A DNA stretch of 36,987 nucleotides, from the NCBI GenBank assembly GCA_944388125.1, contig CALXHO010000019.1:1-36987 (forward strand), read 5' to 3'. A model generated the notes under the pieces. That model had not been told where the DNA came from. It made no database searches and saw only the letters and a program-made list of their open reading frames with translations. This stretch comes from an uncultured Gemmiger sp. (GTDB lineage Bacteria > Bacillota > Clostridia > Oscillospirales > Ruminococcaceae). Of this stretch, positions 15,933-24,747 are shown piece after piece (position 1 is the first letter of the stretch; every line of letters begins with the position of its first letter). The translations under genes were made by a program, and so were the position numbers.

Positions 15933-16040
15933 AGTCGTTTCCTCCCTGTTTTTGTGCACGGATTTTGCGCCGTACCTTTTCCTGACTGGCCGGACGCAGA
16001 CCTTGCTTTCCGGCCCTTTTTGCAATGCATTTACGGTATC

Positions 16041-16049
16041 ATTATAGCA
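16041..16049 (-). promoter_or_regulatory. Extended -10 promoter of the aldo/keto reductase gene
   Basis: On the minus strand TGC-TATAAT, an extended -10 with a perfect hexamer (16041-16046). No good -35 is visible, which is acceptable for an extended -10 promoter. The leader is about 105 nt. Confidence 0.6.
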
Positions 16050-16150
16050 GGTCGCAAACCGAAATGCACCGTTTCTTTCCCGGAAAGGGGTTGCGGCATG
16101 CGCCGGCCGGCATTTTCCCGCGCGCACCCGTGTTTTTTCCTCTTTGTGAA
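16050..16150. other. Divergent intergenic region between aldo/keto reductase and proC
   Basis: About 100 bp between the two divergent promoters. It contains a GC-rich imperfect inverted repeat near 16095-16115 and a T-run at 16132-16138. No open frame or RNA is convincing. Confidence 0.4.
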
Positions 16151-16179
16151 TTGACAATGCCGTCCCTGTGCGATACCAT
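16151..16179 (+). promoter_or_regulatory. Promoter of the proCBA operon
   Basis: A perfect TTGACA (16151-16156) and TACCAT (16174-16179) have a 17-bp spacer. The leader to the proC start is about 48 nt, and no attenuator or T-box signature is visible in it. Confidence 0.75.
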
Positions 16180-16233
16180 AAATGCAAGCATTCCGCACTG
16201 TGAAGCGGAAAAGAGCAAGAGGGGGTTTGGTGT

Positions 16234-17034
16234 ATGCGATACGGGTTTATCGGATGCGGAAATATGGGCGGTGCGGTGGCGCGCGCCGTCTGCAAGGGCG
16301 CCGGGGCGGAGAACGTCCTGCTGGCCAACCGCACGCCCGCCAAGGCCGAGGCCCTGGCCGCCGAGCTGGGCTGCTCTGTGGGGGATAACCCGCAGGTGGC
16401 CCGGGACTGCCATTTCATCTTTCTGGGCGTGAAACCCCAGGTCATGCCCGGCATGCTGGCTCAGATTGCCCCGGTGCTGGCCGGGCGCAAGGACGCCTTT
16501 GTGCTGGTCACCATGGCCGCGGGCCTGAGCATGGCGCGCATCCGGGAACTGGCGGGAGGCAACTACCCCATCATCCGCATCATGCCCAACACCCCCGCCG
16601 CGGTGGGGGCCGGCATGGTACAGTACTGCTCCCGGGATGTGAGCGACGCCGACCTGCAGGAGTTTCTCTCCGCCATGGCGCCCGCGGGACTGCTGGACGC
16701 CATCGACGAGAATCTGATCAACGCGGCCAGCTGTGTATCCGGCTGCGGCCCCGCCTGGGCCTACCAGTTCATCGAGGCACTGGCCGACGGCGGCGTGGCG
16801 GCGGGTCTGCCCCGGGCCAAGGCCCAGATGTATGCGGCCCAGATGCTGCTGGGCAGCGCCCGGCTGGTGCTGGAAAGCGGGCAGCATCCCGGCGCCCTGA
16901 AAGACGCAGTGTGCAGCCCGGGCGGCTCCACCATCCAGGGTGTCCGCGTGCTGGAGGAGCGGGCCTTCCGCGGCGCCGTGACCGACGCGGTGCTGGCGGC
17001 CTACGACAAAACGCGCGAGATGGGCAAAGGCTGA
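16234..17034 (+). CDS. proC: Pyrroline-5-carboxylate reductase
   Basis: Last step of proline synthesis, the NAD(P)H-dependent reduction of pyrroline-5-carboxylate. The protein is 266 aa, the usual length. The N-terminal Rossmann motif is GFIGCGNMGGAVARAV. IMPNTPAAVGAGM and the C-terminal signature DAVCSPGGSTIQGVRVLEE are typical. GAGGGGG lies upstream of the ATG at 16234. It is the first gene of proC-proB-proA, 30 bp before proB, and the operon has its own near-consensus promoter. Confidence 0.97.
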   Translation: MRYGFIGCGNMGGAVARAVCKGAGAENVLLANRTPAKAEALAAELGCSVGDNPQVARDCHFIFLGVKPQVMPGMLAQIAPVLAGRKDAFVLVTMAAGLSMARIRELAGGNYPIIRIMPNTPAAVGAGMVQYCSRDVSDADLQEFLSAMAPAGLLDAIDENLINAASCVSGCGPAWAYQFIEALADGGVAAGLPRAKAQMYAAQMLLGSARLVLESGQHPGALKDAVCSPGGSTIQGVRVLEERAFRGAVTDAVLAAYDKTREMGKG

Positions 17035-17064
17035 TGCCCCGCGCAGAGGGATGAGGAAAACAAA

Positions 17065-17829
17065 ATGCGTATCGTTGTCAAGATCGGCACCAGCACCCTG
17101 GCCCACGCGGGGGGACGGCTGAACATCCGCCACACGGAGGAGCTGGTGAAAACCCTGAGCGACCTGAAAAACGCGGGGCATGAGCTCATTGTCGTGTCCT
17201 CCGGCGCCATCGGCATGGGGGCTGGCAAGCTGCAGATCGCCCGCCCCAAGGACATGCCCACCAAGCAGGCAGCGGCCTCGGTGGGACAGTGTGAGCTGAT
17301 GTATACTTACGACCGGCTGTTCTCCGCCTACAACCATACGGTGGCCCAGATCCTGGTCACCCGGGAGGACTTTGACCGGGTGACCAGGCTGGAAAATCTG
17401 CAGAACACAGTCTACCGCCTGCTGCAGCTGGGGGCCATCCCCATCATCAACGAAAACGACAGCGTCGCCACCGAGGAGATCGCCGTGGGCGACAACGACA
17501 CCATGGGCGCACTGGTAGCCAAATATGCCCGGGCTGACCTGCTGGTGGTGCTCAGCGACATTGACGGCCTGTACACCGCCGACCCCCACACCCATCCCGA
17601 TGCCAGACGCATCGAGCGGGTGGAGGAGATCACCCCCGAGATCGACGCCCTGGCAGGCGGCACCCACAGCGGGCTGGGCACCGGCGGCATGGCCACCAAG
17701 CTGATTGCCGCCCACATCGCCACCGGCGCTGGGGTAGACATGGTCATTGCCAACGGCTCCTACCCTGCCCTGCTCTACGACATTGTGGAGGGCAAGCCGG
17801 TGGGCACCCGTTTTCTGGGCAAGCACTGA
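17065..17829 (+). CDS. proB: Glutamate 5-kinase without PUA domain
   Basis: First step of proline synthesis, ATP-dependent phosphorylation of glutamate; usually feedback-inhibited by proline. The protein is 254 aa and holds only the amino acid kinase domain: [50 protein letters not shown] and the [12 protein letters not shown] motif. The C-terminal PUA domain of the long form (about 365 aa in E. coli) is absent. The gene ends cleanly and is followed 44 bp later by proA, so this is a natural short form rather than a truncation. A GAGGAAA sequence precedes the ATG. Confidence 0.97.
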   Translation: MRIVVKIGTSTLAHAGGRLNIRHTEELVKTLSDLKNAGHELIVVSSGAIGMGAGKLQIARPKDMPTKQAAASVGQCELMYTYDRLFSAYNHTVAQILVTREDFDRVTRLENLQNTVYRLLQLGAIPIINENDSVATEEIAVGDNDTMGALVAKYARADLLVVLSDIDGLYTADPHTHPDARRIERVEEITPEIDALAGGTHSGLGTGGMATKLIAAHIATGAGVDMVIANGSYPALLYDIVEGKPVGTRFLGKH

Positions 17830-17873
17830 ACAAGCCGGGGCCCGGCCCCGTGCAAACAAAGGGAGGTTTTTTC

Positions 17874-19166
17874 ATGACCACGCACGAGATCCTGCTGGCG
17901 GCGCAGTCGGCCCGTCAGCCCCTGGCCCTGGCCGACACCGACACCAAAAACCGGGCCCTGGAAGCCATGGCCACTGCTCTGACCGCCGCCTCCGATGAGA
18001 TCCTGGCAGCCAACCGCAAGGATCTGGACGCGGCCCGGGGCAAGGTATCCGAGGTCATGCTGGACCGTCTGGCCCTGACTCCCCTGCGCCTGACCGACAT
18101 GGCCAAAGGCATGCGGGAAGTCGCCGCCTTGCCCGACCCGGTGGGCGCCCTGCTGCGGCAGATCGTCCGCCCCAACGGGCTGGTGATCGAAAAGCGGGCC
18201 GTGCCCATGGGGGTCATTGCCATCATTTATGAGAGCCGCCCCAACGTCACCTCCGACGCCGCCGCCCTGGCCCTGAAGGCCGGCAGCGCCTGCGTGCTGC
18301 GCTGCGGGCGGGATGCCTGGCAGAGCTGCCACGCCATCGTGCAGGCCCTGCGCAGGGGGCTCGTCTCTGCGGGGCTGCCTGAGACCGCCGTCAGCCTGAT
18401 CGAGGACACCACCCATGCCTCCGCCAACGAACTGATGACCGCCGACGGGCTGGTGGACCTGCTGATCCCCCGGGGCGGTGCGGGGCTGATCTCCGCCTGT
18501 GTACGCAACGCCACAGTGCCCTGCATCCAGACCGGCACCGGCATCTGCCACGTGTATGTGGATGCCGCCGCCGACCTGGACATGGCGGTGCGCATCATTG
18601 AAAACGCCAAGACCTCCCGTCCCAGCGTCTGCAACGCCGAGGAAGTCTGCCTGGTCCACCGGGATGTGGCGGACAGATTCCTGCCCATGCTGCGCGCCGC
18701 CCTGGTGGATGCCCGCGCCGCCGAGGGCCTGACCCCCGTGGAGCTGCGCCTGGACGAGCGCGCCGCCGCCATCATTCCCGGCACTCCCGCCTCGGCGCAG
18801 GATTTCGACACCGAGTTCCTCAACTATATCCTGGCGGTGGGGGTGGTGGACAGCCTGGACGATGCCATCGCCCACATTGCCGCCCACTCCACCCACCACA
18901 GCGATGCCATCGTCACGGCGGATGACAGGGCGGCCGCACGCTTCACCGCCTGCGTGGACAGCGCCGCGGTCTATGTCAACGCCTCCACCCGTTTCACCGA
19001 CGGCGGCGAGTTCGGCCTGGGCTGCGAGATGGGCATTTCCACCCAGAAGCTCCACGCCCGCGGCCCCATGGGTCTGGCCGAGCTGTGCACCTACAAATAC
19101 ATTATCCGGGGCAGCGGTCAGACCCGCGGCGGCGCTTCCGCCAAACTGCAGACTCCCTGCTGCTGA
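17874..19166 (+). CDS. proA: Glutamate-5-semialdehyde dehydrogenase (gamma-glutamyl phosphate reductase)
   Basis: Second step of proline synthesis, NADPH-dependent reduction of gamma-glutamyl phosphate. The protein is 430 aa. Signatures are [20 protein letters not shown], the catalytic Cys253 in RPSVCNAEE, and [20 protein letters not shown] with RGPMGL near the end. GGGAGG at 17861-17866 fixes the ATG at 17874; an in-frame GTG at 17850 would add eight residues without support. It is the last gene of proCBA and is followed by a perfect palindromic terminator. Confidence 0.97.
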   Translation: MTTHEILLAAQSARQPLALADTDTKNRALEAMATALTAASDEILAANRKDLDAARGKVSEVMLDRLALTPLRLTDMAKGMREVAALPDPVGALLRQIVRPNGLVIEKRAVPMGVIAIIYESRPNVTSDAAALALKAGSACVLRCGRDAWQSCHAIVQALRRGLVSAGLPETAVSLIEDTTHASANELMTADGLVDLLIPRGGAGLISACVRNATVPCIQTGTGICHVYVDAAADLDMAVRIIENAKTSRPSVCNAEEVCLVHRDVADRFLPMLRAALVDARAAEGLTPVELRLDERAAAIIPGTPASAQDFDTEFLNYILAVGVVDSLDDAIAHIAAHSTHHSDAIVTADDRAAARFTACVDSAAVYVNASTRFTDGGEFGLGCEMGISTQKLHARGPMGLAELCTYKYIIRGSGQTRGGASAKLQTPCC

Positions 19167-19190
19167 CCTTTGCGCTTTGAACCGGCACAA

Positions 19191-19233
19191 CAAAAAAAGC
19201 CCTCACGCACCGCGGTGCGTGAGGGCTCTTTTT
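19191..19233. terminator. Perfect palindromic bidirectional terminator after proA
   Basis: A 30-bp perfect palindrome (19198-19227) is flanked by seven A residues on the left and TCTTTTT on the right, so it works on both strands. It separates proA from the convergent GH25 gene. Confidence 0.95.
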
Positions 19234-19262
19234 GCTGTTAGGGGGAGACCATGCGCTGAAGA

Positions 19263-21278
19263 TCAGCCCAGGTTCATATCCACACCGCCGGGAACGCCGC
19301 TGACCTTGCCGGTGCTGGTGTACTGCCAGATGTCATAGCGGTACTTGAAATCCAGCGAATCCCGGTACTGGGCGATCCAGATGCGGTACTTGCTGATGTT
19401 GGCGTAGTTGAGCGAGTTATAGAACCAGCTTGCGTAGGAGTAGACGCCCGCCGCATAGCCCGCATTGCGGATGGTCTCGCAGAAGGCGACGGCGCAGGCG
19501 GTGCGCTCGGCGGCGGAGATGGTATCGGCACGGCCGGTATCACCCGCCACCTTCTCGGTGTCGTAGTAGACGCCCAGGGGCAGGCCGTAGCCGCTGCAAA
19601 GGCTCAGGACCATGCTGGCTTCCTCCACGGCCTCAGCCTCATTGACGGCCTGGCTGTAGAAGTAGACGCCAACCTTCAGGCCGGCGGCGGTAGCACCCTG
19701 GATGTTGCGGCGGAAGGTGGAATCCTCGACCAGGGCGCCGCTGCCGTAACCGCGGTAGCCCACGCGGATGATGGCAAAGGTGATACCGTCCGCAGCGACT
19801 GCGTTCCAGTCGATGTTGCCCTGATACTTGGAGACGTCGATGCCCCGGGCCGTCTGGTTGAGGGCGCCGTCCGCAGCAAAGGTGTAGACATTGCCCTGAA
19901 TGACCTGGGTGCCGGTGACAGGCTGATGGTTCGCGGGATCGTAGTAGTAGTTCTTGCCGTCAATGTTCTGCCAGCCGGTATATTCATATGTAATCTTCTC
20001 GCTGGAAGAGACGTCAAAGCCGTAGCCCGCCAGATCCGATGCCTTGATCTCACCGGGCCAGCCCGCCATGGGATCGCTGCTGGGGGTGGGAGTCACCGGC
20101 GTGGGCGTGGGAGTTGCCACCGGGGTCGGAGTGGGGGTAGCCTCCGGTGTCGGAGTGGGAGTGGGTGTGGGCGTGGGTGTCGGGGTGGGCGTCGGCGTGG
20201 GAGTTGCCTCCGGCGTCGGGGTCACTTCCGGGGTGGGGGTCGGGGTCTGCTCCGGCACGGGGGAGGGAGTTTCCTCCACCACACCGTTTTCATCCAGCGG
20301 CTGCACTTCGGAACTGGTATCCGGCTCATTGTTGCCGTGGCGCAGAGCCGGGCCGGAGAGCCCGTTCAAAGAGAACATCCGCAGCGCTGCCCCGGCCGCC
20401 GCATAGGTCGCGGCTCCTTCCCGCTTGGCGCTCACCAGATTCTTGTTGTCGTCGTAGACAGGCGTATAAGGAGAGGTGGAGCCGTCCTTCATCATCAGAT
20501 GGCCGTCCGAGCTGAGCTTGGCGGTGTAGACCGTCACGCGGGAGACTTCCTTCTGGCTGGAGTCGGCGTAGGCAACCGTATCCACGATCTCCTCCTGCAC
20601 TACGGAGCCTCCGCCGTAGCTGGAGTCTTCCTGGCTTTCCACGACCTGACTGGACTGGACGATCTTATCCTTGACCGCCTCCACGTCCGCCTTGTACTCC
20701 ACCTTTTCCTGAACCGTGACCTCCACGGCGGCAGGCAGACGGTAGCCTTCCACTTCTGGGAAGCTGACGGTATAATCGCCCGGCTCCACATCCTCAGCCA
20801 GCATGGTGCCGGTTTCGGTGTCCACCGGGTAGGCGGTGGCATTGCCGTCCTTGTCGGTGACGGTCACGTCCAGGGCAATACCGGTCAGGGGGATCTTGGT
20901 GAGCTCCTCCGCGTCGGTACCGGCCTCATTGACCTCCACCGTGGAGGAATCCTCCTCCGCGTTTTCCTCCGAGGCGGCGGGCAGGGTGTACAGCTGGACA
21001 CCGATGTCCTGCTGCACCACCGACACGTCACACAGCACATCCTGCACCGGGGTGGGGGTGGGGCTGGGGGTCGGGGTGGGGGTGGCTGCCGTCTCAAGGG
21101 TCGGCCCCGCCGTGGGGGACGTCTGTTCCGGCACGGCATTCAGAAAGGCCGACGCCATGACGCTGACGCCGATGCTGGCACACAGCAGCACCGCAACGCC
21201 GCCCATGGCCACTTTGTACAGCGGCAGCCGCTGGAAAGTGCTGCCGGAAAAACATTTCATGACTTCGCGTTTTTTCAT
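19263..21278 (-). CDS. Cell-surface GH25 lysozyme with Thr-Pro stalk and wall-binding-like repeat
   Basis: Predicted secreted or membrane-anchored muramidase, 671 aa. Residues 20-48 form an N-terminal membrane anchor or uncleaved signal. Residues 63-77 and 338-400 are Thr-Pro linkers. Residues 130-195 look like a prealbumin/SpaA-type beta domain ([19 protein letters not shown]). Residues 433-475 form one cell-wall-binding-like repeat ([14 protein letters not shown], then [12 protein letters not shown]). Residues 476-671 are the GH25 domain: [14 protein letters not shown] with Asp481, [10 protein letters not shown], the active-site pair in YYDTEKV (Glu575 the likely acid), and [12 protein letters not shown] to the VDMN end. 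The start at 21278 follows AGGAG 12 nt upstream; MKCF six codons later is possible. It has its own promoter. The enzyme probably cleaves the organism's own wall, but a toxin or defence use is not excluded. Confidence 0.92.
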   Translation of the reverse strand: MKKREVMKCFSGSTFQRLPLYKVAMGGVAVLLCASIGVSVMASAFLNAVPEQTSPTAGPTLETAATPTPTPSPTPTPVQDVLCDVSVVQQDIGVQLYTLPAASEENAEEDSSTVEVNEAGTDAEELTKIPLTGIALDVTVTDKDGNATAYPVDTETGTMLAEDVEPGDYTVSFPEVEGYRLPAAVEVTVQEKVEYKADVEAVKDKIVQSSQVVESQEDSSYGGGSVVQEEIVDTVAYADSSQKEVSRVTVYTAKLSSDGHLMMKDGSTSPYTPVYDDNKNLVSAKREGAATYAAAGAALRMFSLNGLSGPALRHGNNEPDTSSEVQPLDENGVVEETPSPVPEQTPTPTPEVTPTPEATPTPTPTPTPTPTPTPTPTPEATPTPTPVATPTPTPVTPTPSSDPMAGWPGEIKASDLAGYGFDVSSSEKITYEYTGWQNIDGKNYYYDPANHQPVTGTQVIQGNVYTFAADGALNQTARGIDVSKYQGNIDWNAVAADGITFAIIRVGYRGYGSGALVEDSTFRRNIQGATAAGLKVGVYFYSQAVNEAEAVEEASMVLSLCSGYGLPLGVYYDTEKVAGDTGRADTISAAERTACAVAFCETIRNAGYAAGVYSYASWFYNSLNYANISKYRIWIAQYRDSLDFKYRYDIWQYTSTGKVSGVPGGVDMNLG
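20076..20263 (-). repeat. Thr-Pro codon repeat inside the GH25 gene
   Basis: Low-complexity tandem codons for Thr-Pro (about 28 TP units, some broken by Glu-Ala or Val-Ala). Such runs can vary in length by slippage. It encodes the stalk between the anchor region and the enzyme domain. Confidence 0.85.
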
Positions 21279-21350
21279 TAAACCTGATTTCTCCTGTTCC
21301 TGATGCGCTCACGGCGCAAAAAACACATAATACTCCCAGAGATAGTTTTC

Positions 21351-21379
21351 ATTATATACCGCCCTCCGGCCGGGTTCAA
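21351..21379 (-). promoter_or_regulatory. Promoter of the GH25 gene
   Basis: On the minus strand TTGAAC (21374-21379) and a perfect TATAAT (21351-21356) have a 17-bp spacer. The leader is about 65 nt. Confidence 0.85.
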
Positions 21380-21475
21380 GAGGGAGTTGCTGGAAACAAA
21401 TGTAAATCTTATCGCTGCATCGACGGTTCCGGCTACATCTGGTAGATTGTCTCTTTTCTTGCCACAAGTCAGGTG

Positions 21476-22588
21476 TCAAAGGGGCTGTTTTTCGCCCGCC
21501 AGCGGCAGATATTTTTCCACCAGAAGATCCACGCAGGCGCCGTAGCTGCGCATGCCCAGTTTCTGGTCATAGCTCTGCAAAAAGCCCTCGTACACCGTCT
21601 CCCCCAGTGTTTCCACCGGACCTTCCCAGGAGGCCCAGTAGGCGTCGTTGCAGCCAATGTCCGCCCGGGCCTCGGGGCACAGCTGCTCCCACGCCGCCAG
21701 GGCCTGCTCCGGGTCGGCGGAGTAGAGCGCATTGAACAGATGCACGAATCCGTACAGCCAGCCGGAATAGACATACTCCGCCTTGCCGCTGGTAACCGAG
21801 GCATAGATGCCGCAGAAGTTGGCCTCCTGCTCCGCCGCCACACCCCGCTGGTGGGCAAACTCGTGGGCCACCGTCACCGGCAGAAACACCGCCGGGCAGT
21901 CCACATTGACGGTACTCTCCCCGAACAGCGGACAGAGATACCCGGTGAATCCCGCCGCGCTCATGATCCTGGAGTAGAACGCGGGCTTGGCGCTGCGCTC
22001 CGGGCCTGCAAGGCAGGGGTATTCAGCCACAGCATTATCATACACGCCGGAGCTGTGGGACAGAATCTCCTGTACGGACACGGCAAATACGCCCTCACCG
22101 TCCCTGGGGACGGCATCCGCCGTCTCGTTTGCCTGCCGGGCAAAGTAAGCGGCCACCGCCGCCAGATCCCCGGTTTCCACCGCACCTCCGGTCATACCAG
22201 CTTTTTCGGCAAAGGTGGTGCCGTAGTACTGGGTCCCCCACAGGGCGCAGACCAGCAGATACACCCACACCGCCGCCGTGACGAAGTGCAGCACCAGAGT
22301 GCCGAAGCGGTTTTGTCCCCGGCGCACCAGCTGCCAGACGGTACGCCCCGCCATGAACAGTACAAACAGGATCAGCACCGTCACCGAGGCCTCGCACACA
22401 CTGAAGGGCAGCGGATCCACCAGGGCCGAGACTGCCCCTTTGACGGGCATGGAGACATGGGCCAGCCAGGCATCCATCCAGACACGGTTTCCTCTTGCCG
22501 CCCAGAACAGGCAGAGCCCGGCCAGTGCTGCGACGAAAAGCCCCAGGGCAATGCGATGGGCACGGCAGTACCGGAACAGTTGGGACAT
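21476..22588 (-). CDS. DUF3810-like membrane protein with HExxH metallopeptidase motif
   Basis: Predicted membrane-bound zinc metallopeptidase of unknown substrate, 370 aa. There are three membrane segments (about 13-31, 66-82, 100-118), then an outer or periplasm-facing domain. It holds VAHEFAHQRG (His242-Glu243-xx-His246) and EQEANFCG (Glu253/Glu255 as possible third ligand), the gluzincin pattern seen in DUF3810 proteins. No function is established for this family that I know of. The start at 22588 (MSQLFRYCRAH) has GGGAGGT 8 nt upstream; a longer frame to 22681 lies over the promoter and is rejected. It has its own promoter and is divergent from glgB. Confidence 0.85.
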   Translation of the reverse strand: MSQLFRYCRAHRIALGLFVAALAGLCLFWAARGNRVWMDAWLAHVSMPVKGAVSALVDPLPFSVCEASVTVLILFVLFMAGRTVWQLVRRGQNRFGTLVLHFVTAAVWVYLLVCALWGTQYYGTTFAEKAGMTGGAVETGDLAAVAAYFARQANETADAVPRDGEGVFAVSVQEILSHSSGVYDNAVAEYPCLAGPERSAKPAFYSRIMSAAGFTGYLCPLFGESTVNVDCPAVFLPVTVAHEFAHQRGVAAEQEANFCGIYASVTSGKAEYVYSGWLYGFVHLFNALYSADPEQALAAWEQLCPEARADIGCNDAYWASWEGPVETLGETVYEGFLQSYDQKLGMRSYGACVDLLVEKYLPLAGEKQPL

Positions 22589-22633
22589 ACAGGACACCTC
22601 CCGGTTTGGTTGTGCAAGGGTAACGATACTGCT

Positions 22634-22662
22634 ATTATATCGGAGATCCTGTCGGGTTGCAA
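22634..22662 (-). promoter_or_regulatory. Promoter of the DUF3810-like gene
   Basis: On the minus strand TTGCAA (22657-22662) and a perfect TATAAT (22634-22639) have a 17-bp spacer. Confidence 0.8.
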
Positions 22663-22726
22663 CGAATCCGGCGTTTTCCACACTTCAGAAGCGGTACAGG
22701 AGGCAGTCGCGTTTTTTGTACAGATA

Positions 22727-22735
22727 TGCTATGAT
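22727..22735 (+). promoter_or_regulatory. Extended -10 promoter of glgB
   Basis: TGC-TATGAT on the plus strand, 31 bp before the glgB start. There is no clear -35 box. Confidence 0.5.
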
Positions 22736-22766
22736 ACTGAGAGAATCGGGCGCGGGAGGTGAGCAG

Positions 22767-24473
22767 ATGCGGCCGGATATTGCGGATTTTTATCTGGGCG
22801 TCAGCAGAGATGCCGCCGGACTGTTTGCCCCGCGTCCCGCGGGCGGCGGGGACGGGTGGCTGTTCTGTGTCTTTGCTCCCCACGCCCGGCGGGTGCAGGT
22901 GCTGGGAGACTGGAACGGCTGGGACCTCTACTCCGCCGCCGAGCTCACCCCCTGCGAGGACGGGCTCTGGCGCGGCAAGGCGGCCGGGGCACGGCATGGT
23001 CAGCTGTACAAGTACAACATCCTCTGTGCCGACGGTGTCTGGCGGCTGCGCACCGACCCCTTTGCCCCGGGATATGAACCCTCCGCCGTGGCGGCAGCCC
23101 GGCTGCAGGGTCTCCCCTGCCCGCCTGCGCCGCTGCGCCCGGCCGCCGGGGCCGACCATCCTCTCAACATCTACGAACTGCACGCCGGGAGCTGGCGGCG
23201 CCACTGGGACGGCCGCTACTACGGTTTTGACGCCCTGGCCGACCGGCTGGTTCCCTGGGCGGTGGAACATCATTTCACCCACATTGAGCTCATGCCCCCG
23301 GCCGAGTATCCCTTTGATGGCAGCTGGGGCTATCAGCTCACCGGGTACTTTGCCCCGTCGGCACGGTTCGGGGGTGCAGACGCTTTTGTGCGGCTGGTGG
23401 AGCGCTGCCACGGGGCGGGGCTGGGAGTACTGGCCGATTTTGTGCCCATCCATTTTGCCCCCGACGACGGCGCCCTCACCTGGTACGACGGCACCGCCCT
23501 GTTTGAGGCCGGTCCCAGCGACTGGGGCAGCCTGGTCTTTGACCTGGCCAGCGGGCCGGTGCGGAGTTTCCTTTTGAGTGCTGCCTGCCGCTGGGTGGGC
23601 GACCTGGGCTGTGACGGGCTGCGGGTGGATGCGGTGGGCTACGCCCTGAACCGCTGGCCGGGGGGCGAGGCCGCTTCCTTCTTCCGCCTGCTCACCGACA
23701 CGCTGCATGCCCGGTATCCCGGGGTACTGCTGATTGCCGAGGACACCCTCCCCGGCTGCCGGGCCACCGCCCCCACGGACGAGGGCGGGCTGGGCTTTGA
23801 TTACGTCTGGGATGCCGGGCCCATGCGGGCGCTGGCAGATACCCTGGCCGCCCCCTTCGGCTGCCGGGGGGAGGGGCCCGTCTTTGGCCGGACGGGAGAA
23901 CGCTGCGTCCAGGCATTCAGCCATGACGACTGCGCCTGGCCCGGCGGCGCACTGCTGCCCCGGCTGTACGGGGACCGGATGCAGCAGTTTGCCCAGGCAC
24001 GGCTGTTTTTGCTCTACCAGACGGCACTGCCGGGCAAGCAGCTGATCTTTTCCGGCTGCGAGTTCGGCCAGCTTGCCCCCTTTGACCCGGGCCGGGAACC
24101 CGACTGGTACCTGCTGGCCGACGGGGAGCACCGGGCGCTGTCCGACTACTGCGGGGCGCTGTGGCAGTTTTACGCCGGACATACCGCCCTTTTCCGGGAA
24201 GGATCCGGGGCGGCATTTCACCTGGCGGCCAACGGGCCGGTGCGGGCCTGGGTGCGCCGGGCGGACGGCGAGACCTTGCTGTGTGTGTTCAATCTGGAGC
24301 CGGCTTCCCGCCCCGGTGTACGGCTGGATCTGGGGATGCCGAGCTGCCGCGGCCAGCTGCGGGAGATCTTTGGCACCGGCGCCACTGCCCCGGTGCCAAC
24401 CGCACAGGTGTGGGACGGCCAGGTCACACTGGAGCTGCCGGGATTCTGCGGGGCGGTGCTGACCCTCTGCTGA
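22767..24473 (+). CDS. glgB: 1,4-alpha-glucan branching enzyme, compact form
   Basis: Forms alpha-1,6 branches in glycogen or related glucans. The protein is 568 aa, shorter than the usual 630-730 aa because the extra N1 domain is missing. Residues 28-110 are a CBM48 domain (FCVFAPHARRVQVLGDWNGW). A GH13 barrel follows: YELHAGSW, HIELMPPAEYPFDGSWGYQ, nucleophile Asp288 in GLRVDAV, acid/base Glu325 in LLIAEDT, and SHDD with His386/Asp387. All four GH13 regions are recognisable. Region I reads LADFVPIHF, a branching-enzyme-like variant of the common amylase DxxxNH. GGGAGGT lies 6 nt before the ATG. No other glycogen gene (glgA, C, D, P) is adjacent, so the substrate link is inferred from the enzyme only. 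Confidence 0.9.
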   Translation: MRPDIADFYLGVSRDAAGLFAPRPAGGGDGWLFCVFAPHARRVQVLGDWNGWDLYSAAELTPCEDGLWRGKAAGARHGQLYKYNILCADGVWRLRTDPFAPGYEPSAVAAARLQGLPCPPAPLRPAAGADHPLNIYELHAGSWRRHWDGRYYGFDALADRLVPWAVEHHFTHIELMPPAEYPFDGSWGYQLTGYFAPSARFGGADAFVRLVERCHGAGLGVLADFVPIHFAPDDGALTWYDGTALFEAGPSDWGSLVFDLASGPVRSFLLSAACRWVGDLGCDGLRVDAVGYALNRWPGGEAASFFRLLTDTLHARYPGVLLIAEDTLPGCRATAPTDEGGLGFDYVWDAGPMRALADTLAAPFGCRGEGPVFGRTGERCVQAFSHDDCAWPGGALLPRLYGDRMQQFAQARLFLLYQTALPGKQLIFSGCEFGQLAPFDPGREPDWYLLADGEHRALSDYCGALWQFYAGHTALFREGSGAAFHLAANGPVRAWVRRADGETLLCVFNLEPASRPGVRLDLGMPSCRGQLREIFGTGATAPVPTAQVWDGQVTLELPGFCGAVLTLC

Positions 24474-24504
24474 ACCGGGCGGGCACTATGGGGGATTGCG
24501 GGTC

Positions 24505-24532
24505 TTGACAATTTTAACAAAACGTTTATACT
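24505..24532 (+). promoter_or_regulatory. Promoter of the TPP riboswitch-thiT transcript
   Basis: A perfect TTGACA (24505-24510) and TATACT (24527-24532) have a 16-bp spacer. The transcript would start a few bases before the riboswitch. Confidence 0.85.
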
Positions 24533-24547
24533 GTCTTTGGACATAAG

Positions 24548-24645
24548 AACAGGGGCGCTGAGAGTTCTTCTCGGCTGAGATTGGGACAAATTGCAGTCCC
24601 AGGTCGCCTTGAACCTGATCCGGGTAATGCCGGCGTAGGAAGTTT
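24548..24645 (+). promoter_or_regulatory. TPP riboswitch (THI element)
   Basis: Contains the conserved TPP aptamer pieces in order: GGGGCGCTGAGAG, a second CTGAGA (the P2-P3 core), then GAACCTGATCCGGGTAATGC and CGGCGTAGGAAGTT. Binding of thiamine pyrophosphate to this aptamer is well established. A clean intrinsic terminator follows 28 nt later and thiT lies behind it, so control is by transcription termination. Confidence 0.97.
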
Positions 24646-24673
24646 GCGGTTTGATCACCAATGGACGACTTGG

Positions 24674-24716
24674 CGCGCCTGCATGTGTTGTGCAGGCGCG
24701 TTTTCTTTGTTTTTAT
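24674..24716 (+). terminator. Riboswitch-controlled terminator before thiT
   Basis: A perfect 10-bp stem CGCGCCTGCA / TGCAGGCGCG (24674-24683 with 24691-24700) with a 7-nt loop is followed by TTTTCTTTGTTTTT. It is the expression platform: high TPP should leave it free to form and switch thiT off. Confidence 0.93.
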
Positions 24717-24747
24717 GTACCTTGTATCGTTGAAGGAGCGTATTTTC

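Noticed and set aside
15933-16233. Possible small RNA or T-box leader before proC
   Set aside because: The leader from the TTGACA promoter is only about 48 nt and lacks T-box or attenuator features.
16042-17859. Long minus-strand frame opposite proC and proB
   Set aside because: proC and proB are unmistakable on the plus strand. The antisense translation is compositionally biased and has no recognisable motif.
20076-20263. Tandem short repeats considered as a CRISPR array or minisatellite
   Set aside because: There are no regular repeats with unique spacers. The pattern is Thr-Pro codon repetition in frame within the GH25 gene.
24661-24747. N-terminal extension of ThiT from the ATG at 24661
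   Set aside because: It would place the riboswitch terminator inside the coding region. The ATG at 24748 has a good ribosome binding site and gives the canonical ThiT start.
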